Part shown: positions 20,564 to 30,555 of the stretch, piece by piece
How the letters are laid out: each line of letters starts with the position of its first letter
Position numbering within the stretch: the stretch's first letter is position 1
Source: Trichomonas tenax
Lineage: Eukaryota > Parabasalia > Trichomonadida > Trichomonadidae
Length of the DNA: 64,000 nucleotides
Assembly (NCBI GenBank): GCA_023091735.1
Contig: JALKBU010000095.1
Coordinates: forward strand, 1-64,000
Direction: 5' to 3'
Notes under the pieces: generated by a model
Database searches by the model: none
What the model was told of the DNA's origin: nothing
Seen by the model: the letters and a program-made list of their open reading frames with translations, nothing else
Made by a program: the position numbers and the translations under genes

Positions 20564-21688
20564 TTATTTTGGAGGAGCATATGAAGTACCGAATAATCTG
20601 AATTTCTCGAATATGCAGTTAGGATCTTCCTTATATTGCTCAGATGTTATCCAATTGACTTCAGCATCGAATTTTGCACTCAATGCGGCACCTTTCCAGC
20701 ATGAACTAATTGGATCCTCAGTATAAAAGATTCTAGGCCTGTTATTCGATGGATTCAACTCTGCGAGTTCATTCTCAAGGCGCTGCTTGAATCCCTTAAG
20801 TAAAGAAGTTCCTCCAGTAACGATAATATTTTTCCATAAGTCACGGCGAAGCGGTAAATCTGAAGCCTCGATGGTCTTTTGGACGATATACTGGACACTC
20901 AGCGCCTCCATGAACTGAGAGACCTCAGGATCGTCCTTTGGGTTGTCTGGGTCGAGCGCACTCTGTTCGTTGAATTTCGGAATGAAAAGAGTCTCTCCAC
21001 ACGTAAGATTGAACATAAGGTCCTCATCGCCTTCGATCGATTTGATTTTTTCGTGGAGATTTGGAAGAGCGACTTCGACTGAATTAATTTTTGCATTTTG
21101 AACTTTTTCGAAATTTTCGTATGTATCGATGTTATTCATCTCTAGGGTGCACCTGGCGGTGAACAAATCGAGTGAGTGACCAGCGAGTGAAGATCTGTGA
21201 ATTGCCTGAGGAATAACGTAACCGTCGGATATAGGGATGCACTGCATGACATCATGGCCGATGTCCAAGCAGAGACACGTGTTCAAAGAGTACGAAATGC
21301 CTGTGAAATAAGCCTGCGGTTTGATAGAAATTGCTGTAGCGTCGAGAAGATCGAAAGCCAGCTCAGATAAGTACTTTATATGGTCCAGAGATGAGAATGG
21401 GGTCTCTGTGAAGATGATTCTCAAGTCTTCAAGGTCACAATCATCGCTACCGAAAAAGTGGTCGAAGATCGATCCAATAATGAATTGAATTCTCTCTTTC
21501 GATGCAATTTCGCCGTTTACAACAGCGTATTTAAGCTTTGCGTCGCCCAGAATTGGAGCGTTTATCGGGTGTTTGACGTTATTTTCTGGATATGCGGAAG
21601 GAATGATCAGCTGCGGTTTGCTCTCAGTCGCGAGACCGGCTTTTATCGTGTGGCTGCCGAAATCAATGACCAATGTTGCAGAAGTCAT
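20564..21688 (-). CDS. Divergent actin-related protein
   Basis: A 374-residue protein, close to actin's 375. The ATG at 21688 (MTSATLVIDFGSHTIKAG) is chosen because actin-fold proteins begin just before this phosphate-1 loop and because AAAGTGACA lies 11 nt upstream. The further upstream frame relies on a TTG. Actin-fold landmarks are phosphate 1 IDFGSHTIKAG, phosphate 2 CLDIGHDVMQCIPISDG and adenosine loop IIVTGGTSLLKGF. A C-terminal WITSEQYKED segment replaces actin's WISKQEYDE. Divergence in the loops suggests an Arp rather than conventional actin; which Arp cannot be decided here. Likely a cytoskeletal, dynactin or chromatin-complex component. Confidence 0.8.
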   Translation of the reverse strand: MTSATLVIDFGSHTIKAGLATESKPQLIIPSAYPENNVKHPINAPILGDAKLKYAVVNGEIASKERIQFIIGSIFDHFFGSDDCDLEDLRIIFTETPFSSLDHIKYLSELAFDLLDATAISIKPQAYFTGISYSLNTCLCLDIGHDVMQCIPISDGYVIPQAIHRSSLAGHSLDLFTARCTLEMNNIDTYENFEKVQNAKINSVEVALPNLHEKIKSIEGDEDLMFNLTCGETLFIPKFNEQSALDPDNPKDDPEVSQFMEALSVQYIVQKTIEASDLPLRRDLWKNIIVTGGTSLLKGFKQRLENELAELNPSNNRPRIFYTEDPISSCWKGAALSAKFDAEVNWITSEQYKEDPNCIFEKFRLFGTSYAPPK

Positions 21689-21857
21689 TTTTCTTGATGT
21701 CACTTTTGATATGACACTTCTTTTTTTGAAATCATTCAATTCCGCAGTTATTTTCATCAATTTTAATGACTATTTTCATCATCAGATAGTCAATATTCAT
21801 CAGATTGTAAATAAGTATGACAAATACTTATTGTCAGATTATACGATTTGTCATACT

Positions 21858-21868
21858 TTACATGCCAA
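21858..21868 (-). promoter_or_regulatory. TGGCATGTAAA, variant 11-mer
   Basis: In the sense of the actin-related gene this is one mismatch from TGACATGTAAA, 170 nt upstream of its ATG. Confidence 0.3.
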
Positions 21869-22860
21869 AATCATATCAAGTTATGTTTTTGTAGAGTGAC
21901 ATACGCAAAAATTTCAATACAGAGAATGGCAAATGTGGTTTGAAGATATCAATCAGCTTATTCTTCTGCTTACCAGAGGATACAATCGGACGTTGCATCT
22001 TGAGGACATTGTTAGCATTTTCATTGATAATGGGGTGCAAAGCTATACGTGTTGCTTTAGTAAATTCACCATCAATAATGGTATCCAAAACATGCCTCTT
22101 TGTGTGATGTCTAGTATGTCGAATAAGTCTGTGATCAGGAAGATGCAATACCAAACAGAACGCGAAAATTTATGGCAAATTGTTTAATTAGTGTCATAAT
22201 TGACATTTTGCTTAGAAGAACTGAAGATGCATTGAACCTAATATTACATTTATATTGAATTTGATGTGTATATATTTATGTGCTTAATCAAAATAGGTGT
22301 TGTCGATGATAAATAAGTAAATCTAATCACAAAAATGCTTTTTTAGCTTTTTTTAAAAAAAAAGTATTCCAAGGGTTCACACATAAGAGCTGTGTATAGA
22401 TATCCGACCACTCAGTTTTTGTTGCCCTGGGAGACGATTTTCGGGATATGTCGGAACTGGCAATTTTTATTCAAATTACATGTCAAAATTAAGTTGCACA
22501 ATTTTTTGCAGAAGTTCAGGCTATTCGGTAGGCCAAATCTTTAAAATCATGTTAATTATTGTATTTAAAACATGTCTATCTAATATCATAATTTATGTGA
22601 CATTTTCCGGAATCCCTATCCCGAGCAATAATTTTTATTTGTAAATTATTCAATCTTTGATAGACTGGTATAGCCTATCCCATCCCAAAAGTTGAGTGAT
22701 CTGACACATTATATTTACATGTCAAAAATGGGCGTTTTACATAAAGATAAATGAAACATGCATAATTAAGGTTCATCTAATATGCTTTATAATGCACATT
22801 TTGTTTTTTTTTTTAATCCCATTATTTGTCACAGCCATCAGGTTTGAGGATCACTTTTTG
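21869..22860. other. Intergenic, no gene
   Basis: AT-rich. It contains ATTACATGTCA at 22475-22485 (one mismatch) and an exact TTTACATGTCA at 22714-22724, but no gene is recognisable at the expected distance. Open frames here are short and uncharacteristic. Confidence 0.4.
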
Positions 22861-23450
22861 TCCGTTATTTAAGTGTTCCATTGGGGAACAAAAAAATTAT
22901 GAACTTATCAAAAAGCAAAAAAAACATTGATTTATTACATTACAAAAAATATAACTACGAAAAAAAAACATTTTTGAGGCCAATGACACTCAAATTCACC
23001 AAAATCCCCATTTGTGGTATTGAAATCGAGCGGCACTTTCCCCAAAAATTGAGTACCCCAACTAAAAAAGGAGTGGCGGGTATTCAAATTTGTGTTACCT
23101 TTTGGGGAAATTGAGAGGAAAAATAGGGAAAGATGGAGATATGGAAAAAGGTATTTAGTTTTCTTTGAAATCGAAACCATGAATTTGCAGTGTATTTCCC
23201 CATCTAATGTATGATTCCCCACTGTAAAAAGTTTTTCCCATTTTCCAAAAAGCACTTTTTAATGTAAAATATAATTTTTTCCCTATTTGGGGACGCACGT
23301 GGGGAAGACCGCCATATGGGAAAAATCCAGATGGTTGATTTGTCATTTGGCAAAGATATAAATTCCAAAAAGAAAACCATATTTTTAAAGTTCGGGATAC
23401 AAGAGGGATAAGCTTTTGCATCCCCAATACTATGGGAAAAAATGGGATCT
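22861..23450. repeat. Dispersed repeat region with GGGG/CCCC runs, copy B
   Basis: Unlike its surroundings, this segment has many short G4/C4 runs in otherwise A/T-rich sequence (TTGGGGAAC, TTTCCCCAAAAA, TACCCCAAC, TTTTGGGGAAA). Its right part (23366-23450) is similar to 3278-3358. Overlapping minus-strand frames here have no ordinary protein composition. I read it as a degenerate repeat or transposon relic, not a gene. Confidence 0.5.
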
Positions 23451-24009
23451 ATACTCTGGGTGTTATTCTCCCAAAATGTCACATTTCGGTTCTTTCTAAT
23501 TTGCGATTAGATTTACCTATTTATCATCGATAACAACATATTTTACGTTATAAAAATGCTATACAATGGGAATATATTATATTATAATGAGTAAAGCACA
23601 TCATGGCAAATCAATGTTTTCGATGCAAGATATATCTAATATTTTAATGAAATATAGACTTTGTTAGCTAATTCTTTAATATATCATGCACAACAGGATT
23701 TTGTACATTGGGGTTCAATAACTTAACAAGAAGTTAATCTAATGAGTTAAAAAAATGAGTTCCGCCAACTTTGCGTATAAAAGTTTAATTATCCATTCAT
23801 TTTTCTTGTAGAAAATAATTGTCAATAATGAAAGTCTAAAATTAAGTAGATATCCAAGCATGATATCAAATTTAAGTTCTCGAATAAATATAAGGGAGCT
23901 CTGATCCTTATCAAACCTTTAGAAATATCATTTGTTGCAAAGCATTCCCATTTTTCCTGTGAACATAAGTATTCAGAAGTTCATAATGATTCCAGGCGAC
24001 CATCTTATT
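23451..24009. other. AT-rich intergenic
   Basis: No gene seen. TTTGCGTATAAAAG at about 23771-23784 recurs in inverse orientation at about 24417-24430, bracketing the LRR remnant. The match is only 14 bp, so its meaning is unclear. Confidence 0.35.
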
Positions 24010-24396
24010 TCAATTGTATCTATGAAGATAAATATAACTTATCGATAAACTGTTATAAAATGATTTGAACTTTGCAGTGCAATTGATCAACGTTAGCTTC
24101 GTTAATGTTTGGAGATTTGAAAAACAATTTGGTCTTAGAACTCAAACAGTAATAGGATTGTTATTGAAACCTCCAATAACTTCAATATTCGGACTGATCA
24201 GCACCTTAGAAATCTTGTTGTTGCTAAATGATTCAGAAAGAATTTGATCTGTTTCATTCAAATTTCCTTCAAAGCCAACCCTAAGAGTTCCAATGATCGA
24301 TTTTCCTTTAAACTCCTTCACCAATCCATCAAATGTCATATAAGAACACTGACTTATCCAAGTTCTTGCAGAATTGGAAGCATAAACTTCCAACAC
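24010..24396 (-). pseudogene. LRR (BspA-like) remnant with one in-frame TGA
   Basis: One minus-strand frame runs 129 codons, interrupted only by a TGA at 24142-24144. Sequences such as KGKSIIGTLRVGF, NKISKVLISPNIEVIGGF and FSNLQTLTKLTLINC have the spacing of trichomonad BspA-like leucine-rich repeats. The open part begins at a GTG preceded by a hydrophobic AYLILVLEVYA, which could be the rest of a signal peptide whose ATG is lost. No intact start or end remains. Confidence 0.45.
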
Positions 24397-24699
24397 TAGA
24401 ATTAAGTAAGCATGCGGCTTTTATACGCAAAATACGTTAATTCTCTTACTGAACTAACAAGTTAGTAATAAACATTTCGCAGAATCTGCGATTGGGCCGC
24501 AGCTCCGCGAAATGTTAGTATTGTGACATTTTACACGTCAGACCTTGTCAGAGTCAATGGTGCACACTTGAGTCCCCTATGTATGGATTAAATTTTTCAA
24601 TTCTTTCAAAACAAACGTTATTATTAATTTTAAAACTTATGATTTTGTAAAATCTAATCACTTTTTAAAATAATTTATTATTTTATTTCCTAAGTAAAG
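24397..24699. other. Intergenic
   Basis: Contains a palindrome CGCAGA-A-TCTGCG near 24480 and TTTACACGTCA at 24530-24540. In the minus sense this is TGACGTGTAAA, 134 nt upstream of the LRR remnant's open frame. No gene. Confidence 0.4.
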
Positions 24700-25125
24700 A
24701 TGACATTCATACCTTTGAAAGATTATGAGAGTAAATATGAAATATTAAACGTCTATCCTTTTTGTATAAAGAATGTGAAGACCGACAAGCTTGTAAACAT
24801 ATGTGTTAGTAATTGATTCTATAGTGTATGCTTAAACAGGACTATTCATTTACACGTTCTCATTGGTAGACAGTTTTTAGAGAATCCCAACAAATATAAC
24901 AATATTGGATTCATTAATGGCGACGCTACTGATTTCCATCTTGAGAATCTGAAATATTGCGGTAAGACACCAAAAATTATAAAACAGCCTTCATTATTAG
25001 AGTTTATTGAAAATGATGAAATAGCTGATGAATTGAAGAAATTAGAAGATCCCTCATTAAGGTTAAAATATCTGAAAACAAAAATCTTCAATATTGATGC
25101 TTTATTTTTAGAATTTTTTCGATGA
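24700..25125 (+). pseudogene. NUMOD4-HNH endonuclease-like gene, one in-frame TGA and degenerate active site
   Basis: A single frame of 142 codons from ATG to TGA, interrupted only by TGA at 24814-24816. The N-terminal MTFIPLKDYESKYEIL resembles the NUMOD4 motif. The HNH part runs HLHVLIGRQFLENPN then IGFINGDATDFHLENL, aligning to the usual 'HRLVA.AF..NP' and 'NHIDGN..NN...NL'. The catalytic Asn-His before the 'IDG' turn is replaced by Gly-Phe. The family makes DNA-cutting enzymes, often in homing elements or phages. This copy looks inactive twice over. The family call rests on motif order and is moderate. Confidence 0.5.
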
Positions 25126-25539
25126 TATAAACACATAGTATATTCGCGCCATGTGCAATGTAATGCTTTCTTACCTCAATGAACTAATAATATACAATAC
25201 GAGCTATAATATAATATGTGTGATTATGCATGGTATTGCAATATGATGAGTTATAAATCAAAATACAAATTTTTACAGTTTGTAAAAAATATCTCGAGGA
25301 TATTAATACAGTTAAACTGAGTGTAATATCGAAAGAAAAAATATCTAATTTACCGCAGCATATATGATACTATATGATATATGTATTTATGCTATTTAGG
25401 TTATATATCTGGAGCCCGCAATTTTTTAATTTTATGACAAAGTCATAGTTTTAGCACTCTATCATAGGATATTGCACTTTGATATTTTCAAGACGCAATT
25501 TTATTATCAAACTATTTCTCGAGGGGATTTTCTGAATAA
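25126..25539. other. AT-rich intergenic
   Basis: No gene or notable repeat seen. Confidence 0.4.
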
Positions 25540-26457
25540 TTATACTTGAATTGATAAATAAACATCAGTTGAATTTGAGTGATCTTGTTTTGAAAATGTT
25601 TGAGTTGATAATAAAACAATAATAACCAACAATGAATAATCAAACATGTAACTTTTTAGAATTATAATAACACCCATTAGGTAATCAAGCTTTGAATTTC
25701 GTCTGAAATATCGGTCAAAATATTTTGCGTTAGTCCATTGATTTATGATGGCAACGAAAATGTAAGAAAAAGCATAGTAGAATAAGGTGCATTTCATAGG
25801 TGTGCGAATGATTAATGGGGTATAATTCTGAATTTTAGAAAACACGAAGCAGATCGATAATATTATCAAACTAAGTGAAGCTATAATGTTCTGTGAATGA
25901 TCAATTATTTGTGCATATAATCCATCGGGTAAAAAAACAATATCATAAATTTCACTTGAAATGTTAATATAACTTAGAATCAGACGAAAAATGAACGATG
26001 ACAAACTGAAGCATTTGAGAATAATAGATATATAATAAAAATATATTGCACCAGCAACATCAAACACCAATAAAATTCTGCACATGCAGTTGAAATATTG
26101 GATGTAAGCTAGACACATGAGTTCTGAACCAGCAAAATATAACTTTAAGTATGAGTCATTATTGAAATAGTGAAAAACGAAGTAAAAAACGAAATTACTA
26201 TAATAAAGCAATGAATTATAAAAAATTAATACCAGCATGAAAAACACATCAGCTGCAGATGGGCCATTGAATTTAAATCTAAATCTCCTAATAAATTTGG
26301 CCAAATAATAAAGAAAAGGCAATAATGCTATTAATTCCAATGATAATAAAAATATACTGGATAAACTATCGCAACTATAAGAGTGGGTAGAAAGGGCAAA
26401 CTTGCATGGTTCGAACATTGTTAAATATGTAATAAGGTATGAAGGAGAGCCTTCCAT
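25540..26457 (-). CDS. Seven-pass membrane protein, hypothetical
   Basis: A 305-residue protein from the ATG at 26457 (MEGSPSYLITYLTMFEPCKF); the longer frame begins at TTG. About seven hydrophobic segments can be counted, including FLLSLELIALLPFLYYLAKF, ADVFFMLVLIFYNSLLYYSN, IIASLSLIILSICFVF and LLVIIVLLS near the C-terminus, with charged loops (KFIRRFRFKF) between. The topology suggests a receptor- or transporter-like protein, but no signature motif (such as DRY) is visible. An overlapping frame at 26375-26680 begins with an ATG and also ends in a hydrophobic stretch, so the true N-terminus might have been altered by a frameshift. Confidence 0.6.
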   Translation of the reverse strand: MEGSPSYLITYLTMFEPCKFALSTHSYSCDSLSSIFLLSLELIALLPFLYYLAKFIRRFRFKFNGPSAADVFFMLVLIFYNSLLYYSNFVFYFVFHYFNNDSYLKLYFAGSELMCLAYIQYFNCMCRILLVFDVAGAIYFYYISIILKCFSLSSFIFRLILSYINISSEIYDIVFLPDGLYAQIIDHSQNIIASLSLIILSICFVFSKIQNYTPLIIRTPMKCTLFYYAFSYIFVAIINQWTNAKYFDRYFRRNSKLDYLMGVIIILKSYMFDYSLLVIIVLLSTQTFSKQDHSNSTDVYLSIQV

Positions 26458-26873
26458 TAGAATAATGATGACGGTTTTGTAAAGATAATATATATTTAAG
26501 AATATCAAAGATCAACAACAATACATCACTGCTATTTCCCAACCATTTCAATGTCTGTGTTTCATTTAAATCTTGAATTTGCATAAGATGGAAATTCTTG
26601 ATATAGGTCAACTTCAAAGATGTATATTTCAACTTGTAATGTATTTGATGACTAAAACCATTGATTAATATATAGTTCATATATTTTTCTATATATACAT
26701 TTTGGATGGTTTCCTTTTACATAACAGTTGGAGAAAAATCCGGATTTTCAAAAGATGATAAAAATTTCAATTTTAAAAATGGATATTCTTATTTTAATTA
26801 AAAGATAGCATAAATATCTGATATGCAATGCAAATATACCATTTTTTGTATTTTAAAATTCCGGAATTTACCG
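26458..26873. other. Intergenic / possible lost 5' part
   Basis: Contains the minus-strand frame from 26680 (NFHLMQIQDLNETQTLKWLG) that overlaps the seven-pass protein in another frame. No separate gene is supported. Confidence 0.3.
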
Positions 26874-27194
26874 TCAGATTTCCAAAAATGACTGGCAAAA
26901 GTAAAAGTGCCTTACAAATTTGTAACTAGTTAACCGTAAATTTTTAGGAACATTTTTAAGCGGTGCTTGCAGTCTTGTTTCTGGTGCATCGAACCTCTTC
27001 TCGATGTTCCGCACCCAGAAAGCGCACCAAATCATCGGTTCTGGTAAAGGAAGAGGATTTTGGGTTTTTTATTCTTGCTTTTCTCCTAGCGGAGCTTGCA
27101 TCAAAGCTCCCATAATGTTAATGGACACTTTAAAGCACTCCGGTATTTTCATATCTTCGATTTTCGTGAACTTTAAGTCAGCGAAGGACGTCAT
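26874..27194 (-). pseudogene. Unrecognised gene remnant with one in-frame TAA
   Basis: A minus-strand frame of 107 codons runs from the ATG at 27194 to the TGA at 26874, interrupted once by TAA at 27069-27071. The protein side looks real: MTSFADLKFTKIEDMKIPE, then INIMGALMQAPLGEKQ before the stop and PLPLPEPMIWCAFWVRNIEK after it. Local GC is higher than in the flanks, as in other coding regions here. The opposite-strand frame at 27004-27231 looks like its shadow. No family recognised. Confidence 0.4.
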
Positions 27195-28551
27195 TGTTTA
27201 TTTTATTGTTATGATTAAAATTTGTTCGTAACATAAAGAATTATTTCATGGCGAGTTATTATGACGACAGTTGTCTAATGTGATTTGCACAGCGATGAAT
27301 GTAAAATTTTCGATGTCAGATTTGACGAAGCAATGAAGTGTTCAGGGATACTAAACATCACTTGAAATGATTTATGTGTGTTTTGGCATCACAAAAACAT
27401 TTGAACGTGAAGTTGTTCAGAGGCAATGAAAATGTTTTTAATAAGAACATAGCCCAGACATTTACATGAAAATATATTGGGTAAATATGAATGTCGTATA
27501 AATTTGACGATTTTTGAAAACCCGATATTTTTTGCAAAAAAAATCGAGAAATCTAATTGCAAATATTGCTATCGCCAAACATCATTTGTATGATGAGCTC
27601 GGTCTTGATCTCGAGAACATTTTTCATGAAGTTTTTTTCTCAATGTCTTATAGTGAGAAATAAGTGAATTCGTTCAAATAGGCTAAAGCTGGCATCAATG
27701 AAATTCAGAGGGGCTAATTATGACAGGTTTTCGTTCGGATTCATTAGGTCATTAGGAAACTTCTGCTATCTTAGATATTTAGTGACAGTTGAGTAAACAA
27801 CGGCTTATAAAGATATCTGATGCACAGGCTATCATGACATGCACAATGCAAATAAATAGCTCTTCATATTGATAATTAGCCATTTTATGATATCAAAAAA
27901 GTTCATGACGAATGATCTGTTATATTAAGCTCCGCCAATGATCTCCAGGGCTGTCTATTTATGGGACCATTTCTATGTTAGCAACATTGATTCCCTGCTG
28001 AACATATTGGAATTCAACAATCTCATTTTGTTCGAAGTCAAAACATAATGATATCAATATGCAATGGAATTAAATATCATCTTGCGTTTTATTTTGTATA
28101 AATATTAAATTTTAAACTTTAAAATATCAGTTAAAAGAATAATTTCACTAAGGGCATCCACGTGCATGCTTTGGAATCAATTTGAGAGTGTTGTATATGC
28201 GTTTATCCGAGATCGAATTTTTTTTTCTAATTTGATATTCAAATTGAGCTAATAGACTTGCAATCAAGTATACTCAGCATATGGTAAAATCATGGCATTG
28301 TTAATTTGAGAATTAAAATAGATTAACAAAAACTTGAAATCTATATGTAAATGCAAAGCGAATTAGCCCATCCAACTTTATGCAATGCTTATATCTGTAC
28401 AAAAATAGTAGTTGATCCGTTTATTAATTGAAAAAAACTGTGATCACTTTCAAATTTGATTAACATAGCAGCAAGACATGAGGAAATACTTAGTAATTTA
28501 AAAAAATGCGATGATTATGAGTAAGAAATACAAAATCTTGATTTGAGAAAA
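27195..28551. other. Long AT-rich intergenic
   Basis: About 1.35 kb with no supportable gene, RNA or repeat. Confidence 0.4.
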
Positions 28552-30501
28552 ATGCATCAAAATTCAAACAAAACACAATTTTTAGAATCGAAACAAGCAA
28601 AAAAGATGATTGTGTTAGCTTTTAGAATAATAAATCATCCCGCAATATACCTCCATAGCTCAGGAGAACCAACATTCATTGCAAATAGAGATAAAACCAA
28701 TGAATATCCAATTAATTATGAAATCATAAATGAAGATGTCAAACTTCAGAAGTTCAACATATTGAATAACATTACAAACGAATACCTGCATTGTTCCATT
28801 TCAATATCTTCTTCAAATTTCATAAACAACACGGGATTTGGTAAATCTCACTATCAAGGAAGCGGAGGATCCGTTTATACCGCATTTTCTGATGTCATTA
28901 TTAAAGATAGTACTTCTTTTATCCAAAACTACGCCTCAAATGGAGGTGCAGTGGCTTTTGTAGCATCAAAAGTAATGATCAAGTCAACATCTCTAATGAA
29001 CAATGCTGCTTTTCTCAATGGAGGTGCAATATACTTTCATGGAGTCGACAGCAGTGAGATTAGTATGATATTTGTTGTCAGCTCAACAATTTTCAAATCG
29101 AATCAAGCCAGATCTGTTGCTGGGGCAATATTTCTTACCGAATGTGACGTTTGCTCCGTAACTAATTGCAACTTTGACTCGAATTCAGCTGTTTACAGCG
29201 GAGGCGCCATATTTTGCATTGATTCGATAGTAACTCTAGTCTCATCAAGATTAGAGAACAATTACTTAACGTATGATGCTACAATTCCCACCAATAAGGT
29301 GATTAAAACAAATGCAATGATAAGCAGAGGCGGTGGAGCAATATATTTCTCCTCTAACATAAACTCAACGAATATTTATGATCTCTTAACGCAATCGTGC
29401 TGCTTTATTAACAACACAGCTTTTGGAGGATTAACATTTGAAAATGGAAATCCCGCTCATGAAATTCTTGTTGATGGTTCCACGAAGTACTCTTCAAGAA
29501 GCGACCAAATAGATGCTAATGGAATTGTTGTGGCCAGACCAAGACTCGATGTAAATCCAATTGCAAAATTTGTAATTATTAATTGGATGGAGAGTGATAT
29601 ATTTTGCGAATACAGAACAAGAACCGATAATCTAAAAGTCAGTTTCTCAGCAGCAGAAGCGAAAAACTCTGTTTTGGAATTCAATCCACAAAATCCATCA
29701 CCAACAACCTTCATTTACCATGCAACACCAATAACGAAGTATTCAAACATCGTTTACAAGCCATTCCAATCCTCCACAAACATTTCTACACCAACTATTG
29801 CAACACCGAAGTCAATAAGTTTACCGGCGAGAACAACTCTTCCTACAGAAGTAACTATTCCGAAATACAACCCAAGGAGACTCACAACAGTCTCAAACTT
29901 CCAATTCTTCACAACAACGATGATCCAAGCAGCAACTCTCACGATCATAACAACGAACTCTTTCAATGGTTTCACAAACGTTGTCGTTGTTACCGAAGTT
30001 GACACTCATTATTTCGTTCCATCTATTTACCTAACTTCTACAGATGTCATCATCAACGTAGAGGCACCGATTATTCAGAAGAATCGAAGCATGGTTCCAG
30101 TTATTGTTGGCATTGTTTCCACAATCATCTTCCTGATCCTTGTTGCAATAGTCATTATCACAATTATAATGGGGCGCAAGAAGGAGAACGAAAGCAGTTC
30201 CGACGATAGTTGTGTTGAAATGGCTGCGCACGAAATTGTTTTGCAGGACAACTGCATATGCTACTTCACAAATGATAATCCACTGTACACATCACAGGAT
30301 GTCTCCCCTGACTTCGATCCATTCAAAGATGACTTTGAAGAGAAGAATGAATTCGAATTGAATGAAAAAGGAAATATTTTCACTCCATTCGGATGCATAA
30401 GCCAGATTCCTCCTGAAGTTCAAAACCAGATTCCACCTGAAGTCCAAAGCATGTTCGGAGTCCCAATCAGGAGTCTTGATTCAGAAGAAGAAACATCTTA
30501 A
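28552..30501 (+). CDS. Pmp-like beta-helix surface protein with membrane anchor and NPxY-type tail
   Basis: A 649-residue protein; I use the ATG at 28552, since the frame before it starts with TTG. The first third carries right-handed beta-helix repeats of the chlamydial polymorphic-membrane-protein type: GGSVYTAF, ASNGGAVAFVA, LNGGAIYFHG, AGAIFLTECDVC and SGGAIFCID, with FxxN between them. A Thr/Ser/Pro-rich stalk follows. A single transmembrane segment at about residues 520-545 (VPVIVGIVSTIIFLILVAIV) leads into GRKKENE and a roughly 100-residue acidic cytoplasmic tail with DNPLY, an NPxY-like sorting motif. Related trichomonad proteins are proposed adhesins. Oddly, no N-terminal signal peptide is visible, so the 5' end may be truncated. 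Confidence 0.75.
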   Translation: MHQNSNKTQFLESKQAKKMIVLAFRIINHPAIYLHSSGEPTFIANRDKTNEYPINYEIINEDVKLQKFNILNNITNEYLHCSISISSSNFINNTGFGKSHYQGSGGSVYTAFSDVIIKDSTSFIQNYASNGGAVAFVASKVMIKSTSLMNNAAFLNGGAIYFHGVDSSEISMIFVVSSTIFKSNQARSVAGAIFLTECDVCSVTNCNFDSNSAVYSGGAIFCIDSIVTLVSSRLENNYLTYDATIPTNKVIKTNAMISRGGGAIYFSSNINSTNIYDLLTQSCCFINNTAFGGLTFENGNPAHEILVDGSTKYSSRSDQIDANGIVVARPRLDVNPIAKFVIINWMESDIFCEYRTRTDNLKVSFSAAEAKNSVLEFNPQNPSPTTFIYHATPITKYSNIVYKPFQSSTNISTPTIATPKSISLPARTTLPTEVTIPKYNPRRLTTVSNFQFFTTTMIQAATLTIITTNSFNGFTNVVVVTEVDTHYFVPSIYLTSTDVIINVEAPIIQKNRSMVPVIVGIVSTIIFLILVAIVIITIIMGRKKENESSSDDSCVEMAAHEIVLQDNCICYFTNDNPLYTSQDVSPDFDPFKDDFEEKNEFELNEKGNIFTPFGCISQIPPEVQNQIPPEVQSMFGVPIRSLDSEEETS

Positions 30502-30555
30502 ACATATTTTTATTATAATAATTTAGATCATTTTTAGTGATTTATAAATGAATGA
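30502..30555. other. Short spacer
   Basis: AT-rich 3' flank of the Pmp-like gene. Confidence 0.4.

Noticed and set aside
22881..23482. Overlapping ORFs in the G/C-run region
   Set aside because: They lie on both strands, begin at non-ATG codons or lack protein character, and the DNA is repeat-like.
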